Notes: generated by a model not told the origin, from the letters alone. Counted from the stretch's first letter, positions 54,709 to 64,000 are shown. The stretch is DNA of 64,000 nt from Massilibacteroides vaginae (GCF_900178525.1 NZ_FXDJ01000007.1:186001-250000); one strand, 5' to 3'. Numbers and translations: made by a program.

Positions 54709-57585
54709 ATGAAACCATTTTTATTTCAGGTAGCTTCTTTGTTTTACAATATATATAAAGGTAAAATAAGTCGTCTTGCTTTTATTTTCCCGAATCGTCG
54801 CGCGGGTTTGTTTTTTCAGAAGCATTTATCGGAGATTGCCGGAAAACCTTTGTTTTCGCCAACGATACTTACGATTAATGATCTGTTTGTTAAACTTAGC
54901 GGTAAGCAAGCGGCAGACCGTATCAGTCTTCTGTTCAAATTATACGATATATATAAGCAAACAAGCGGCTCGGACGAAACTTTCGATGATTTTCTTTACT
55001 GGGGAGAGATGTTGTTGAGCGATTTTGACGATGTGGATAAGTATATGGTGAACGCGCGTATGCTTTTTACCAATGTATCCGACCTCAAGCAGTTAGAGGA
55101 TGATTTCAACGCCCTCACCCCGGAGCAGGTAGCGGCTATCCGTACTTTCTGGGCCACGTTTCATCCGAAAGGCGACACGCCAAATCAGAAAAATTTCCTC
55201 GCTCTCTGGGAAATACTCCATACGCTTTATACCAACTTGCGCGAAGAAATGAAAGCCGAAAACAGGGGATACGAAGGAATGATCTTCCGCGACGTGGTGG
55301 AACGCATGCAACAAGGCGAAGCGTTCAATCTGCCTTACGATAAAATTGTTTTTGTCGGCCTCAACGCGCTGTCCACCTCGGAAGAGCATCTGTTGGACGA
55401 GCTGCTGAAACAAGGCATGGCAGATTTTTATTGGGACTACGCCTCACCAAAAGTTACAGACCCTGACAACAAGGCTTCGTTTTTTGCTTTACGGAATATA
55501 CGGCGCTATCCCTCTGAGTTCGAGTTGCCGGAGGAGGAAATCAACACGCCCGACATAGAAGTGATCGGTATACCATCTGCCGTAGGACAAGCAAAGCAGA
55601 TTCACGAACTCCTCACAAGCTATGGCTTAGAGGAAATGAAAGCCGAAGATGCTTTGCGCACGGCAATAGTACTGCCTGAAGAGCAAATGCTGATACCGGT
55701 TCTGAACTCGATACCGGAAAATATAAAGCGGGTTAATGTAACGATGGGGTATCCTCTAGCCGGCACACCGGTTGCTTCCTTGATGGAAAACATACTCACT
55801 TTACAAAAAAACATCCGTTTCACCGAAGGAACACCTTCTTTTTATTTTCGCGACGTGCTGCCGGTTCTAAATCACCAATATGTTTATGCCGCCGAGCCGG
55901 ATAAGATTTCCGAATTAGTTAAAGAGATCATAAAGTACAACCGAATCTACATCAGTGCCAAGGAATTAGCCATAACTCCGTTATTGCGCGACTTGTTTTC
56001 AACGTTCAGAGACACAAGTGATTTTTCGGACTATCTCATCAATATTTTAAAACGCTTGAACAAAGCGGTTTCACCGGATAACATTGAAAAGGATGACGAC
56101 GAAACATTATCGATGAACGATCTGGAACAGGAGTTTATTTTCTTCTATTTCACAACCGTAAACAGGATGAAAGAACTGCTGTCTGCCGGCCGAATAGAAA
56201 TGAAGATCGACACCTATTTCCGCCTGATCAAACGCATTACGGATACAATCACAATCCCGTTTTATGGCGAACCGTTGTCCGGCTTGCAAATCATGGGTGT
56301 ATTGGAAACCCGCGCGCTCGACTTCGACAGACTCATTATTCTTTCCATGAACGAAGGAATCTTCCCAAAGAGAACGGCTCCCAATTCTTTTATCCCCTAT
56401 AACCTCCGACGCGGTTTCAACTTACCGACGTATGAACACCAGGACAGTGTATGGGCTTATCACTTTTACCGCCTGATCCACCGCGCCAAGCAAGTAACAT
56501 TAGTATATGATACCCGTAGCGGAAACGGTTCGCAAACAGGAGAGATCAGCCGCTTTGTGCATCAACTGCACTACCATTACAACGAGCCCCTGCAACGTAA
56601 ATTAGCTGTTTACAACGTTTCGTCGTCCAAAACTCCTCCTATCCTTGTTCGTAAAACAGATGAAGTGCTGGCTCAATTATCCACATTCCGCAAAGGAGGC
56701 TCCCGCGCCCTTTCGGCAAGTGCGATTAACACCTGGTTAGACTGTCCGCTGAAATTTTATTTCTCGGTAGTTGAATCCATACAAGAGGAAGAGGAGGTTG
56801 TGGAAAGCGTTGAAAGCAGTATTTTCGGCAGCATCCTGCATAAGGTAATGGAAATATTATACACCCGTTTTTGTGGACAAATGGTAACCGCCGACCTGCT
56901 ACAGATTATACGTAAAGACACGCGTTTGCTGACGGACGTAATCAACGAAGCGTATAATAAAGAATTCTTTAAAACCGAAAAAATACGTCCGCTCACCGGT
57001 CAGAACTACCTGAATGGCGAGATGATACGTAAATATGTTTTAAAGATACTCAGCCGTGACAGCGAGCAAACACCTTTTCAATACATTATGTCCGAGAAGC
57101 GTGTGAAAGCGAATTTCAAGTTGTCGAATGGAGATGAAATCAGCTTGAAAGGGTTTATCGACCGTGTAGATGAAGTGGGCAACCGCCTGCGGATCGTAGA
57201 CTATAAAAGTGGTAGTGGACTCTCCTCTTTTACAGGTATAGATCAACTGTTCGACCTCGAAGCCAAAGATCGCCCGAAAGCGATTATGCAAGTATTCATG
57301 TACGCCTGGATGTATCAGAACGAGGTAAAGCAGCCTATCACCATACAACCCACCATCTATTACCTGCGTACACTTTTCAACGACAACTTTGATCCGTCAG
57401 TCTACCTCCGGATTGAACGCGGCAAATCAGACGCGGTTACCGATTTCAGCGAATACGCTACTGCGTTTGAAGAAGGACTGCGCAACTGTTTAGATCAGCT
57501 ATTTTCGCCCGAACAGCCTTTTATGCAAACACCAACAGGAAAGGCCTGCGTTTATTGCTCGTTCAAAAACATCTGCGGAAAGTAG
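54709..57585 (+). CDS. AddB-like PD-(D/E)XK nuclease/helicase subunit
   Basis: About 958 residues from ATG 54709 (MKPFLFQVASLFY); the track-length start at 54688 is not needed. The N-terminal part is a UvrD-like but helicase-inactive fold (FIFPNRRAGLFFQKHL near 30 replaces the Walker box). The C-terminal RecB-type nuclease domain has SASAINTWLDCPLKFYF, a GFIDRVDE segment, and the catalytic IVDYKSGSG motif. Four cysteines (one in DCPLKF, three in CVYCSFKNIC) could bind the Fe-S cluster known in AddB. The protein would repair double-strand breaks with AddA, whose gene is not adjacent here. Assignment as AddB rather than another RecB-nuclease fusion is likely but not certain. Confidence 0.85.
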   Translation: MKPFLFQVASLFYNIYKGKISRLAFIFPNRRAGLFFQKHLSEIAGKPLFSPTILTINDLFVKLSGKQAADRISLLFKLYDIYKQTSGSDETFDDFLYWGEMLLSDFDDVDKYMVNARMLFTNVSDLKQLEDDFNALTPEQVAAIRTFWATFHPKGDTPNQKNFLALWEILHTLYTNLREEMKAENRGYEGMIFRDVVERMQQGEAFNLPYDKIVFVGLNALSTSEEHLLDELLKQGMADFYWDYASPKVTDPDNKASFFALRNIRRYPSEFELPEEEINTPDIEVIGIPSAVGQAKQIHELLTSYGLEEMKAEDALRTAIVLPEEQMLIPVLNSIPENIKRVNVTMGYPLAGTPVASLMENILTLQKNIRFTEGTPSFYFRDVLPVLNHQYVYAAEPDKISELVKEIIKYNRIYISAKELAITPLLRDLFSTFRDTSDFSDYLINILKRLNKAVSPDNIEKDDDETLSMNDLEQEFIFFYFTTVNRMKELLSAGRIEMKIDTYFRLIKRITDTITIPFYGEPLSGLQIMGVLETRALDFDRLIILSMNEGIFPKRTAPNSFIPYNLRRGFNLPTYEHQDSVWAYHFYRLIHRAKQVTLVYDTRSGNGSQTGEISRFVHQLHYHYNEPLQRKLAVYNVSSSKTPPILVRKTDEVLAQLSTFRKGGSRALSASAINTWLDCPLKFYFSVVESIQEEEEVVESVESSIFGSILHKVMEILYTRFCGQMVTADLLQIIRKDTRLLTDVINEAYNKEFFKTEKIRPLTGQNYLNGEMIRKYVLKILSRDSEQTPFQYIMSEKRVKANFKLSNGDEISLKGFIDRVDEVGNRLRIVDYKSGSGLSSFTGIDQLFDLEAKDRPKAIMQVFMYAWMYQNEVKQPITIQPTIYYLRTLFNDNFDPSVYLRIERGKSDAVTDFSEYATAFEEGLRNCLDQLFSPEQPFMQTPTGKACVYCSFKNICGK

Positions 57586-57672
57586 AGCAGGTGTTGATAA
57601 GTTATCGCACGCTAATACCTATATTTTAGCAAAAGAAAAGTATCTTCGTATATCGAACAAAAAGGGAATTGA

Positions 57673-58932
57673 ATGGATGCGAGTGTACTGGAAAAGCTGA
57701 AAGTGCTGGCAGAATCGGCGAAATACGATGTTTCGTGCGCTTCGAGCGGTACTTCCCGTTCTTCCCGAAAGGGAGAAATAGGAAGTGCGGCTGGATGGGG
57801 CATTTGTCATAGCTTTTCGGAAGACGGACGTTGCGTTTCTTTACTTAAAATTATGCTTACCAACAGTTGTATGTATGACTGTGCCTATTGCATTAATCGC
57901 CGGAGCAACGACATTCCCAGAGCGACACTTTCTGTCACGGAATTGGTTAATCTCACTATTGAATTCTATAAACGCAATTATATAGAGGGCTTGTTTCTGA
58001 GTTCAGGAGTTGTGCGAAGTCCGGATTATACGATGGAACGTTTGGTAAGGGCGATAAAAGATCTGCGACTGATCCATCGTTTTAACGGTTACATTCACAT
58101 GAAAAGCATTCCGGGTGCCAGTCAGGAACTCGTTAATGAAGCCGGATTGTATGCAGATCGTTTAAGTGTGAACATCGAAATACCGAATGAAACGAGTCTT
58201 AAAATGCTCGCTCCGGAAAAAGACTTCAAAAGCGTTTTCAGTCCGATGAAGTATATACAGCAAGGCGTGCTGCAAAGCGCGGAAGAGCGAAAACGGTTTC
58301 GGTATGCTCCCCGTTTCGCTCCAGCCGGTCAAAGCACACAGATGATCGTTGGTGCTACGGCGGATACAGACAAAGACATTCTGTCTTTATCGTCGGCCCT
58401 GTATCAACGACCTACGATGAAAAGGGTTTATTATTCCGGTTTTATTCCCGTCAACTCGTATGACAATCGGTTGCCGGCATTGATAAAGCCACCTTTGGTT
58501 CGTGAAAATCGCTTATATCAGGCCGATTGGCTGTTGCGTTTCTACCAATTCAAAGTAGAAGAGATCGTAAATGACGCTTATCCCGATTTGGATCTGGAGC
58601 TTGATCCGAAACTATCGTGGGCCTTGCGTAATCCGCAACATTTCCCGGTAGATATCAACCGGGCTGATTATGAAATGTTGCTCCGTGTGCCGGGTATCGG
58701 GGTTAAGTCGGCTAAATTAATTGTCACCTCCCGCCGTTTCTCCCGCCTGGGTTCATTGCAGCTAAAGAAAATAGGTGTAGTAATGAAAAAAGCGCAATAT
58801 TTCATTACCTGTCACGAACTGGGTGCGAAAACGATCCACGAGTTACACCCTGAAAATGTTCGGGGCTTACTAATCCGCAAGCCTGCTCATAAGCATGACG
58901 ACAGACAGTTAAGCATACTTTTTGAAGATTAA
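57673..58932 (+). CDS. Putative DNA modification/repair radical SAM protein (TIGR03916 type)
   Basis: 419 residues. The radical SAM motif is C66-C70-C73 (NSCMYDCAYC). The barrel continues with SVNIEIPNETSLKMLAPEK and FAPAGQSTQMIVGA. A helix-hairpin-helix DNA-binding motif (LLRVPGIGVKSAKLIV) lies at about residues 335-352. Homologues are found beside a TIGR03915-type protein linked to uracil-DNA glycosylase; their chemistry is unknown. The next gene overlaps in frame-distance terms by 5 bases, so they are one unit. It follows the addB-like gene by 87 bases. Confidence 0.9.
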   Translation: MDASVLEKLKVLAESAKYDVSCASSGTSRSSRKGEIGSAAGWGICHSFSEDGRCVSLLKIMLTNSCMYDCAYCINRRSNDIPRATLSVTELVNLTIEFYKRNYIEGLFLSSGVVRSPDYTMERLVRAIKDLRLIHRFNGYIHMKSIPGASQELVNEAGLYADRLSVNIEIPNETSLKMLAPEKDFKSVFSPMKYIQQGVLQSAEERKRFRYAPRFAPAGQSTQMIVGATADTDKDILSLSSALYQRPTMKRVYYSGFIPVNSYDNRLPALIKPPLVRENRLYQADWLLRFYQFKVEEIVNDAYPDLDLELDPKLSWALRNPQHFPVDINRADYEMLLRVPGIGVKSAKLIVTSRRFSRLGSLQLKKIGVVMKKAQYFITCHELGAKTIHELHPENVRGLLIRKPAHKHDDRQLSILFED

Positions 58933-58936
58933 CGCC

Positions 58937-59701
58937 ATGCTTGTTTTCACCTACGATAAAACATTTGAAGGATTGCTCACGGCTGTTTTCGACGCGTATG
59001 ATCGCCGTACATTTCCTGATCAGCTGATTGAAGAGGGAGAAATCCTTCCGCTCTTTTGCGATGAAACACACGCCGTTATTACGGATGAAGAAAAATCCGC
59101 ACGGGTATGGCGCGGATTGGAGAAAAAGATTTCCGCTTCCGCCTTATCCAGTCTGACGGTTTGCTGGTTATCCGAATTACCGGAAACAGACACGCTCCTG
59201 TTCAACTATATCCGCAAAGCGATTGACGCGCCAACGTCAATCGAACTTAATTTCGGAGACGCTGATGTATTGCAATTATCCAAAATATGGAAACAGGTTA
59301 ACAATGAAAAACTACGTGTGATTCAGTTTCTCCGGTTTCAAAAAACAACAGACGAAACCTACTTTGCTCCTATCGAACCAATATATAATGTTTTACCGCT
59401 AACACTCCGCCATCTGCAAGATCGGTATGCCGGTCAGAAATGGTTGCTCTACGATATGAAACGGGAATACGGTTATTATTACGATATGGAGGAAACAAGG
59501 GAAGTACGGTTTGAAAAAAAAGAAAAGCACCTTTTATCCGGTATATTAAGTGAGGAGCTGATGGATAAAGACGAGGTATTGTTTCAACAATTGTGGAAGT
59601 CCTACTTTAAGTCCATCACCATAAAAGAACGCATAAACCCCATATTACACAAACAACACCTGCCGGTCCGTTTCTGGAAATACCTAACGGAGAAGCAATA
59701 A
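58937..59701 (+). CDS. Partner protein of the radical SAM gene (TIGR03915/DUF4130 type)
   Basis: 254 residues from ATG 58937 (MLVFTYDKTFEGLLTAVFDAY); this family start is preferred to a TTG at 58922 within the upstream gene. Conserved segments: RVWRGLEKKISASALS, AIDAPTSIELNFGDADV, KVNNEKLRVIQFLRF, YFAPIEPIYNVLPL and MDKDEVLFQQLWKSYFKSI. In other bacteria the family is sometimes fused to a uracil-DNA glycosylase domain; no such domain is visible here. It probably binds the radical SAM protein. Function unknown. Confidence 0.87.
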   Translation: MLVFTYDKTFEGLLTAVFDAYDRRTFPDQLIEEGEILPLFCDETHAVITDEEKSARVWRGLEKKISASALSSLTVCWLSELPETDTLLFNYIRKAIDAPTSIELNFGDADVLQLSKIWKQVNNEKLRVIQFLRFQKTTDETYFAPIEPIYNVLPLTLRHLQDRYAGQKWLLYDMKREYGYYYDMEETREVRFEKKEKHLLSGILSEELMDKDEVLFQQLWKSYFKSITIKERINPILHKQHLPVRFWKYLTEKQ

Positions 59702-59704
59702 ATA

Positions 59705-61003
59705 TCACTGCTTTAACTTCACTTCTTTATCGCGCCACTGCTTGGGTGTGCAGCCTGTTTCTTGAGCAAATGCCTTGCCGAATACCGAAATAGAACTAAA
59801 ACCGGATAGATCAGCTATGTTTGTGATGTTTAGGTCAGGACGCGATTGCAACAAAGATTTACCCTCCTCAATTCGATAGCGCGTCACGAACTGATAAAAA
59901 TTCACGCCGTATCCCTCATTAAATAAACGAGACAGATAGCTACGGTTCAAAGGTAATACGTCCATTACATCGGTCAATTTAAAGTCTTTTCGCAAGTAGG
60001 GCTTTTCTGCCTCCATCCATTGTTCCAATTTATACTTATGAGCAGGGATATTGTTTGAAAAGCCGTATTTGGCAACAGCATATTCGTCGAGTTCATTAGC
60101 AACACCGAGTTCCTCTTTTGCAGCATCCATTCCCTCCTTGAAATAACCCTCGGGGTAAGGGTTCTTTTGAAATAACACACGATAAAAACCGTACAGAAAG
60201 AAGAACAGAAAAATGATATTATGCATTAAAACACTTCGGGCATCATTGCTTAACACAACAATTTCACATGAGATGGTAATCACTAAGTTTCCGTAAATAT
60301 AATCTTGTAACCATTTTACATCCATATTCTCCATGGATGCATAGTTGTTTTCACACCATTCTTTGTAATTATTCCGATAACGAAGCATAATTACCAATCC
60401 GATTATAGGATAGGTGAGAATAAACAGACGGATCCATACATGAATACTCCAGAAATTTTGGAGTAAAACAGACCAGTTATCTATTACCGGCATGGGCTCT
60501 GTTGTAGTAATCGCAAAAAGTAAATAAACTCCCAGAACAACAATAGTAGGCAGAAACAAAATCACCGCACGCTTTGCCGAGAGCCATCCGGGACGAAAGG
60601 CTTCGATGGGATACAACAAAAAGATATATTCATATATACTCCCGTAAATAAGCATGGGTAACGATACAAATTTATAGTTTACCACCCCTGCATATCCTGT
60701 AGTTAGTCCATTGATGAGTGATAAGAGATTGGTTAAACCAACCATAAACATCAGAAAAACAAACAAGCTTCGGGAACGCACACCATTGCGTCGCAGCCAC
60801 AGCATGAACGCTCCGCCTAAGCACAGCACGCATAACATAGACAGGACAGACTGACGTATATACCGAAATGACTCCAAGGATAATTGCATCAGGTAGTAAT
60901 GCCCGACACATACAACAAGAAGAATAAGTGTATAAAAAAAAGTTCGTTTATACCTGAGCAACAGCGTTAACCAATTGCCCTTAGGTAAGCGTTTCCGAAA
61001 CAT
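59705..61003 (-). CDS. Membrane-anchored AraC-family transcriptional regulator
   Basis: 432 residues. Six or seven N-terminal membrane helices (about residues 15-230) without a recognised sensor fold, a short linker, and a C-terminal AraC helix-turn-helix pair (LNRSYLSRLFNEGYGVNFYQFV; NITNIADLSGFSSISVFGKAF). The architecture suggests it senses a signal in the membrane and binds DNA directly. It lies 146 bases past the fucosidase stop on the same strand and 3 bases from the converging rSAM partner gene. Its regulon is unknown. Confidence 0.87.
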   Translation of the reverse strand: MFRKRLPKGNWLTLLLRYKRTFFYTLILLVVCVGHYYLMQLSLESFRYIRQSVLSMLCVLCLGGAFMLWLRRNGVRSRSLFVFLMFMVGLTNLLSLINGLTTGYAGVVNYKFVSLPMLIYGSIYEYIFLLYPIEAFRPGWLSAKRAVILFLPTIVVLGVYLLFAITTTEPMPVIDNWSVLLQNFWSIHVWIRLFILTYPIIGLVIMLRYRNNYKEWCENNYASMENMDVKWLQDYIYGNLVITISCEIVVLSNDARSVLMHNIIFLFFFLYGFYRVLFQKNPYPEGYFKEGMDAAKEELGVANELDEYAVAKYGFSNNIPAHKYKLEQWMEAEKPYLRKDFKLTDVMDVLPLNRSYLSRLFNEGYGVNFYQFVTRYRIEEGKSLLQSRPDLNITNIADLSGFSSISVFGKAFAQETGCTPKQWRDKEVKLKQ

Positions 61004-61105
61004 AAGTTCAGTTTTTCAATAAACCGTAAAGTTAATTTTACTTTTGCCACTTCCAAAAAAAACAAATGGTCTGATCTGTATTTTTTATAGCCTAAACAGA
61101 AACAA

Positions 61106-61133
61106 CAAGAGACACACGGTTGTGCATCTCTTG
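61106..61133 (-). terminator. Hairpin after the GH29 fucosidase gene
   Basis: CAAGAGA and TCTCTTG arms with a conserved inner GACACACGG/GTGC loop zone. In the minus orientation it follows the fucosidase stop (61150). The same core sequence forms the terminator at 32709-32748. Confidence 0.6.
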
Positions 61134-61149
61134 CCTATATTGATAAATC

Positions 61150-63033
61150 TTATTTCGCCTTGATCACGCCTAATTCGACAACAGCATACGCATCTGCCTG
61201 ATTAGTCAATTCCACCGGCTCAAGTTTAATATACCTCGCTTTTACCGTTTTACTGAAAGAAACATCCTGACGGATCGGGTTGTTGCGGATATTATTAAAC
61301 AGTTCGTTCTCTTTCAAACGAATCCATGATTGATTATCTGTGCTGGACAATATGTTGTAACGTTGAATATTCGCGGCAGTTACATGATTCTGAGGGGTAT
61401 AATAAAATCCGCTTAATTCGGTGATTTCCCCTAAGTCGAGTAAAAGGGCTTCGGTACGGGAAACCGTTACCGGTGCATCCGCTTTACCGTCAATGATCTT
61501 ATCCGCACCTTCCATAACAGGAGTAAGCAGGGTCCAGCCTGATCTGGAAATCTGACTATATACCGCATCGTCACTTCCTCCTAACGGATATTCCGGTGTA
61601 TTGTAAATCTCCAGCTTATTGAGGATAGGACAAGCCAACGAATTGGTAATGTTTATTTTGATTCTGTTTGTAGTGACGGAAGGAAAGCGCAGAATGCGTT
61701 TATACCCGATTGTTGTTGCTTCGGTCAATAAGTTCCATTCGCTCTTCTCCGTGTTCCAGTATTCCACATTGAAGGCAGCAACGCGCTGTCCTAACGGAAT
61801 GTATTCCTGCAACAACAAACGATTGAATGTTTTCAAAGTTCCCATAGTCAACTCAACCGAAGCTGTTAAGACCTCATCGTTGGTAGTCCAATAGGAATCA
61901 TAACTGTCATCAAACAGATTGGTTACCGCATATTGCTCGCTATTACCTCGGGTAGCGGAAGCCGTCAGTGTGCCTTCAGCCAAATTATCCTTAAAGGATT
62001 CGTCTATCGCCCTTCTCAACTCCATCAAACGGGTGGAGTCATTGGGGTGAATACGTCCTGTTTTATCCGGTGGAACATTTAACAGTAGGGTAGAATTGCG
62101 TCCTACGGAAGTGTAGTAAATATCCATTAGTTTACCTAACGACTTTACCTTATCGTCCGTAGAAGGGCTATAAAACCATCCTGGACGAATAGATGTATTT
62201 GTTTCGGCAGGCACCCAATCAGCTCCGTTTATATTCCCCATATTCAACGAATCGGGATTCGGTCCTTTTGCACCGGGTTCGTATCCTTCAATATCCAATC
62301 TCGACCAGTTTGTTTCGCCAACATGCCCTTGCTCGTTGCCAACCCAACGGCAACCCGGACCTACATCACTGAAAATTACCGCTTGAGGCTGGTGACTGTA
62401 AACCGTGTTGTTGAACAAATCCCAATCGTAAACCTGGTTCTTTCCACCATGACCTTCGCCATTGGCTCCATCAAACCATTGTTCAAAAACCTCACCGTAA
62501 TTGGTCAACACCTCCGTAAGTGTATTAACGAATATATCGTTGTAGGTCGGCGTTCCGTATGCCGGATGGTTCTGATCCCAGGGTGAGAGGTATACGCCAA
62601 ACTTCAAACCGTATTCTTTACAAGCGTCGGAAAGTTCTTTCAGCAAGTCGCCTTTCCCGTCTTTCCATGGACTTTCGCGCACAGTGTGTGTACTAAAGTT
62701 ACTCGGCCATAAGCAAAAACCATCGTGGTGTTTCGCTGTAATTACGATCCCTTTCATACCCGCGGCTTTTGCCACTGCTGCCCATTGACGACAATCTACA
62801 GCAGAAGGATTGAACACCTTGGGGTTTTCTTTTCCATTTCCCCACTCCACATCGGTAAACGTGTTCGGACCAAAATGAATAAACATATTGTATTCCATTT
62901 TCTGCCAAACCAACTGATGCTCCGAAGGAAGTACTCCAAATGGCGCGGGAGGTGCTACCTGATTATTACAAGATAACAGGAAGCCACATAAAGTGAATGC
63001 AGCACCCAAATTGCAGATTTTACTCTTCTTCAT
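61150..63033 (-). CDS. Alpha-L-fucosidase (GH29) lipoprotein with C-terminal carbohydrate-binding region
   Basis: 627 residues. Lipobox LLSC (Cys22) follows the signal peptide. The GH29 catalytic barrel starts with YNMFIHFGPNTFTDVEWG and AKHHDGFCLWPSNFS; the nucleophile aspartate lies in QWFDGANGEG. The C-terminal ~250 residues form two beta domains (F5/8 type C-like, e.g. NLFDDSYDSYWTTND). It should cleave terminal fucose from host or plant glycans on the cell surface. No SusC/SusD genes lie next to it. The regulator downstream is a plausible controller, but this is not proven. Confidence 0.92.
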   Translation of the reverse strand: MKKSKICNLGAAFTLCGFLLSCNNQVAPPAPFGVLPSEHQLVWQKMEYNMFIHFGPNTFTDVEWGNGKENPKVFNPSAVDCRQWAAVAKAAGMKGIVITAKHHDGFCLWPSNFSTHTVRESPWKDGKGDLLKELSDACKEYGLKFGVYLSPWDQNHPAYGTPTYNDIFVNTLTEVLTNYGEVFEQWFDGANGEGHGGKNQVYDWDLFNNTVYSHQPQAVIFSDVGPGCRWVGNEQGHVGETNWSRLDIEGYEPGAKGPNPDSLNMGNINGADWVPAETNTSIRPGWFYSPSTDDKVKSLGKLMDIYYTSVGRNSTLLLNVPPDKTGRIHPNDSTRLMELRRAIDESFKDNLAEGTLTASATRGNSEQYAVTNLFDDSYDSYWTTNDEVLTASVELTMGTLKTFNRLLLQEYIPLGQRVAAFNVEYWNTEKSEWNLLTEATTIGYKRILRFPSVTTNRIKINITNSLACPILNKLEIYNTPEYPLGGSDDAVYSQISRSGWTLLTPVMEGADKIIDGKADAPVTVSRTEALLLDLGEITELSGFYYTPQNHVTAANIQRYNILSSTDNQSWIRLKENELFNNIRNNPIRQDVSFSKTVKARYIKLEPVELTNQADAYAVVELGVIKAK

Positions 63034-63071
63034 TCGCGTTTAAAATTTATGCTAAAAACAATAAAAACCGA

Positions 63072-64000
63072 TCAAATAAACTGAATCAACAACAATCCGA
63101 GCAATACCGACGTAGCAGTTGCTATTAATCCGGGTATCATGAATGAATGATTCAACATATATTTACCGATCCGGGTGGTGCCCGTCCGGTCAAAATTGAT
63201 TGCCGCCACTACCGTTGGATAGTTGGGTATAAAGAAATAGCCGTTTACAGCTGGAAACAGCGCAATCAACATAAAAGGCGAAATACCAAGGGCAATACCT
63301 AAAGGTAATAATGCCCGTATAGTGGCCGCCTGACTAAACAAGAGGATAGACATCAGAAACAAAGCAAGCCCAAACAACCAGGGCATTTTCGTAACGGTCT
63401 CTTCAATTGAAGCTTTCAATTCGACTATATTTCCCGCAATAAACGTATCTCCCATCCAGGCGATTCCAAAGATCGCGATCACCGCTTGCATTCCGGCCAG
63501 AAAGACAGAACCTTGCGCGGCTTTAACAGCATCTGTTTTCGTGATCAGTAAAATAAGCGCAGCAGCCGACAACATAATTATTTCGATGATATAAGCCATA
63601 CTCAATTGATACGTTTCTCCGTCGGATATATAAACCGGACGTAAACTCTCAAGTGAACCGAATAAAACTATCGCTACGGTAGCCAAAACAAATAACACAA
63701 CGGCCCATATTGCTTTCCGAAAATGCGCTACGCCTTTGGCTTCGTAATGATCCATTTTAAATTCACCGCTCTCCAATCTTCGCTTAAATTCAGGATCATC
63801 ACCCAGCTCTTTCCCTACGCGCATCGAATAAAATGCTCCGGTTAAAACACCGGCTAACGTACAAGGAACCGAAATCATCAGAATATTTATCAAGCTGACA
63901 CCCGTAAAAGACAATAAACTCAACAAGGCTACGGTTGCAGCCGAAATAGGACTGGCGGTTATTGCCTGTTGCGAAGCAATTACGGAAATAGCCAACGGTC
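63072..64000 (-). CDS. Anaerobic C4-dicarboxylate transporter (Dcu family), partial
   Basis: The C-terminal 309 codons of a Dcu-type fumarate/succinate antiporter; the N-terminal ~120-130 residues run past the window's right edge. The first codons visible read PLAISVIASQQAITASPISAATVALLS-type sequence (shorter here by rule), which is the conserved middle segment of DcuA/DcuB. Seven further hydrophobic helices follow. Such antiporters exchange fumarate for succinate during fumarate respiration, consistent with sucCD and propionate-type metabolism. The DcuA or DcuB type cannot be separated. Confidence 0.88.
   Translation of the reverse strand, partial: PLAISVIASQQAITASPISAATVALLSLLSFTGVSLINILMISVPCTLAGVLTGAFYSMRVGKELGDDPEFKRRLESGEFKMDHYEAKGVAHFRKAIWAVVLFVLATVAIVLFGSLESLRPVYISDGETYQLSMAYIIEIIMLSAAALILLITKTDAVKAAQGSVFLAGMQAVIAIFGIAWMGDTFIAGNIVELKASIEETVTKMPWLFGLALFLMSILLFSQAATIRALLPLGIALGISPFMLIALFPAVNGYFFIPNYPTVVAAINFDRTGTTRIGKYMLNHSFMIPGLIATATSVLLGLLLIQFI

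Overview
The window looks like a chromosome segment of an anaerobic Bacteroidetes, most likely a Bacteroidales gut relative (Parabacteroides/Tannerellaceae-like; the genus is an inference). Supporting signs are a SusC/SusD pair behind a FecI/FecR sigma/anti-sigma pair, TAnnTTTG-type promoter boxes, AT-rich intergenic DNA, a glycyl-radical enzyme, a Dcu-type C4-dicarboxylate transporter, succinyl-CoA synthetase and a methylmalonyl-CoA/propionyl-CoA type carboxyltransferase.

Layout: 1-3.0 kb holds the end of pgi, a long repeat-bearing gap and sucCD. 3.0-14.5 kb holds a giant alpha-2-macroglobulin lipoprotein gene and pbpC. These two are normally neighbours, but here about 3.5 kb of accreted DNA separates them: a broken KilA-N gene, a small secreted protein, a DoxDA fusion and a SusD fragment. 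14.5-23.8 kb is a compact polysaccharide-utilisation locus (GH78-like glycosidase, SusD, SusC, FecR, FecI). 24.0-24.6 kb carries a decayed SatD/DUF3307-like remnant between 31-bp direct repeats. 24.7-35.2 kb holds a nitroreductase, pantothenate kinase, a heavy-metal RND efflux operon with a histidine-rich adaptor, and a convergent copper chaperone/P-type ATPase pair. 35.4-39.2 kb holds a YhcH protein and a glycyl-radical enzyme with its activase; its residues match trans-4-hydroxy-L-proline dehydratase. 39.5-41.8 kb holds ferritin and an intact IS1182-family element.

41.9-50.3 kb is a core block on the minus strand: thrS-infC-rpmI-rplT, a TPR lipid-exported protein, a carboxyltransferase with its biotin carrier, def and ruvX. 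50.4-53.6 kb holds a polyprenyl-phosphate sugar transferase, a 2-hydroxyacid dehydrogenase and an aspartate-dehydrogenase-like protein. 53.6-54.7 kb is a repeat hub without genes. 54.7-59.7 kb holds an AddB-like nuclease followed by a two-gene radical-SAM module annotated in other genomes only as putative DNA modification/repair. 59.7-64 kb holds a membrane-anchored AraC regulator, a GH29 fucosidase and a truncated (window-edge) Dcu transporter.

The most unusual structure is a non-coding element present as two full copies (346-463 and, inverted, 54184-54301) and one shorter copy (8908-8960). It has a GCTGAyAATCAGC palindrome, then ATAAAGG boxes at an exact 21-bp step, then an ATATAGTA-like box. 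Spacings agree to the base over 107 bp in the two full copies. A second, 22-bp-phased palindromic array sits upstream of the metal efflux operon.
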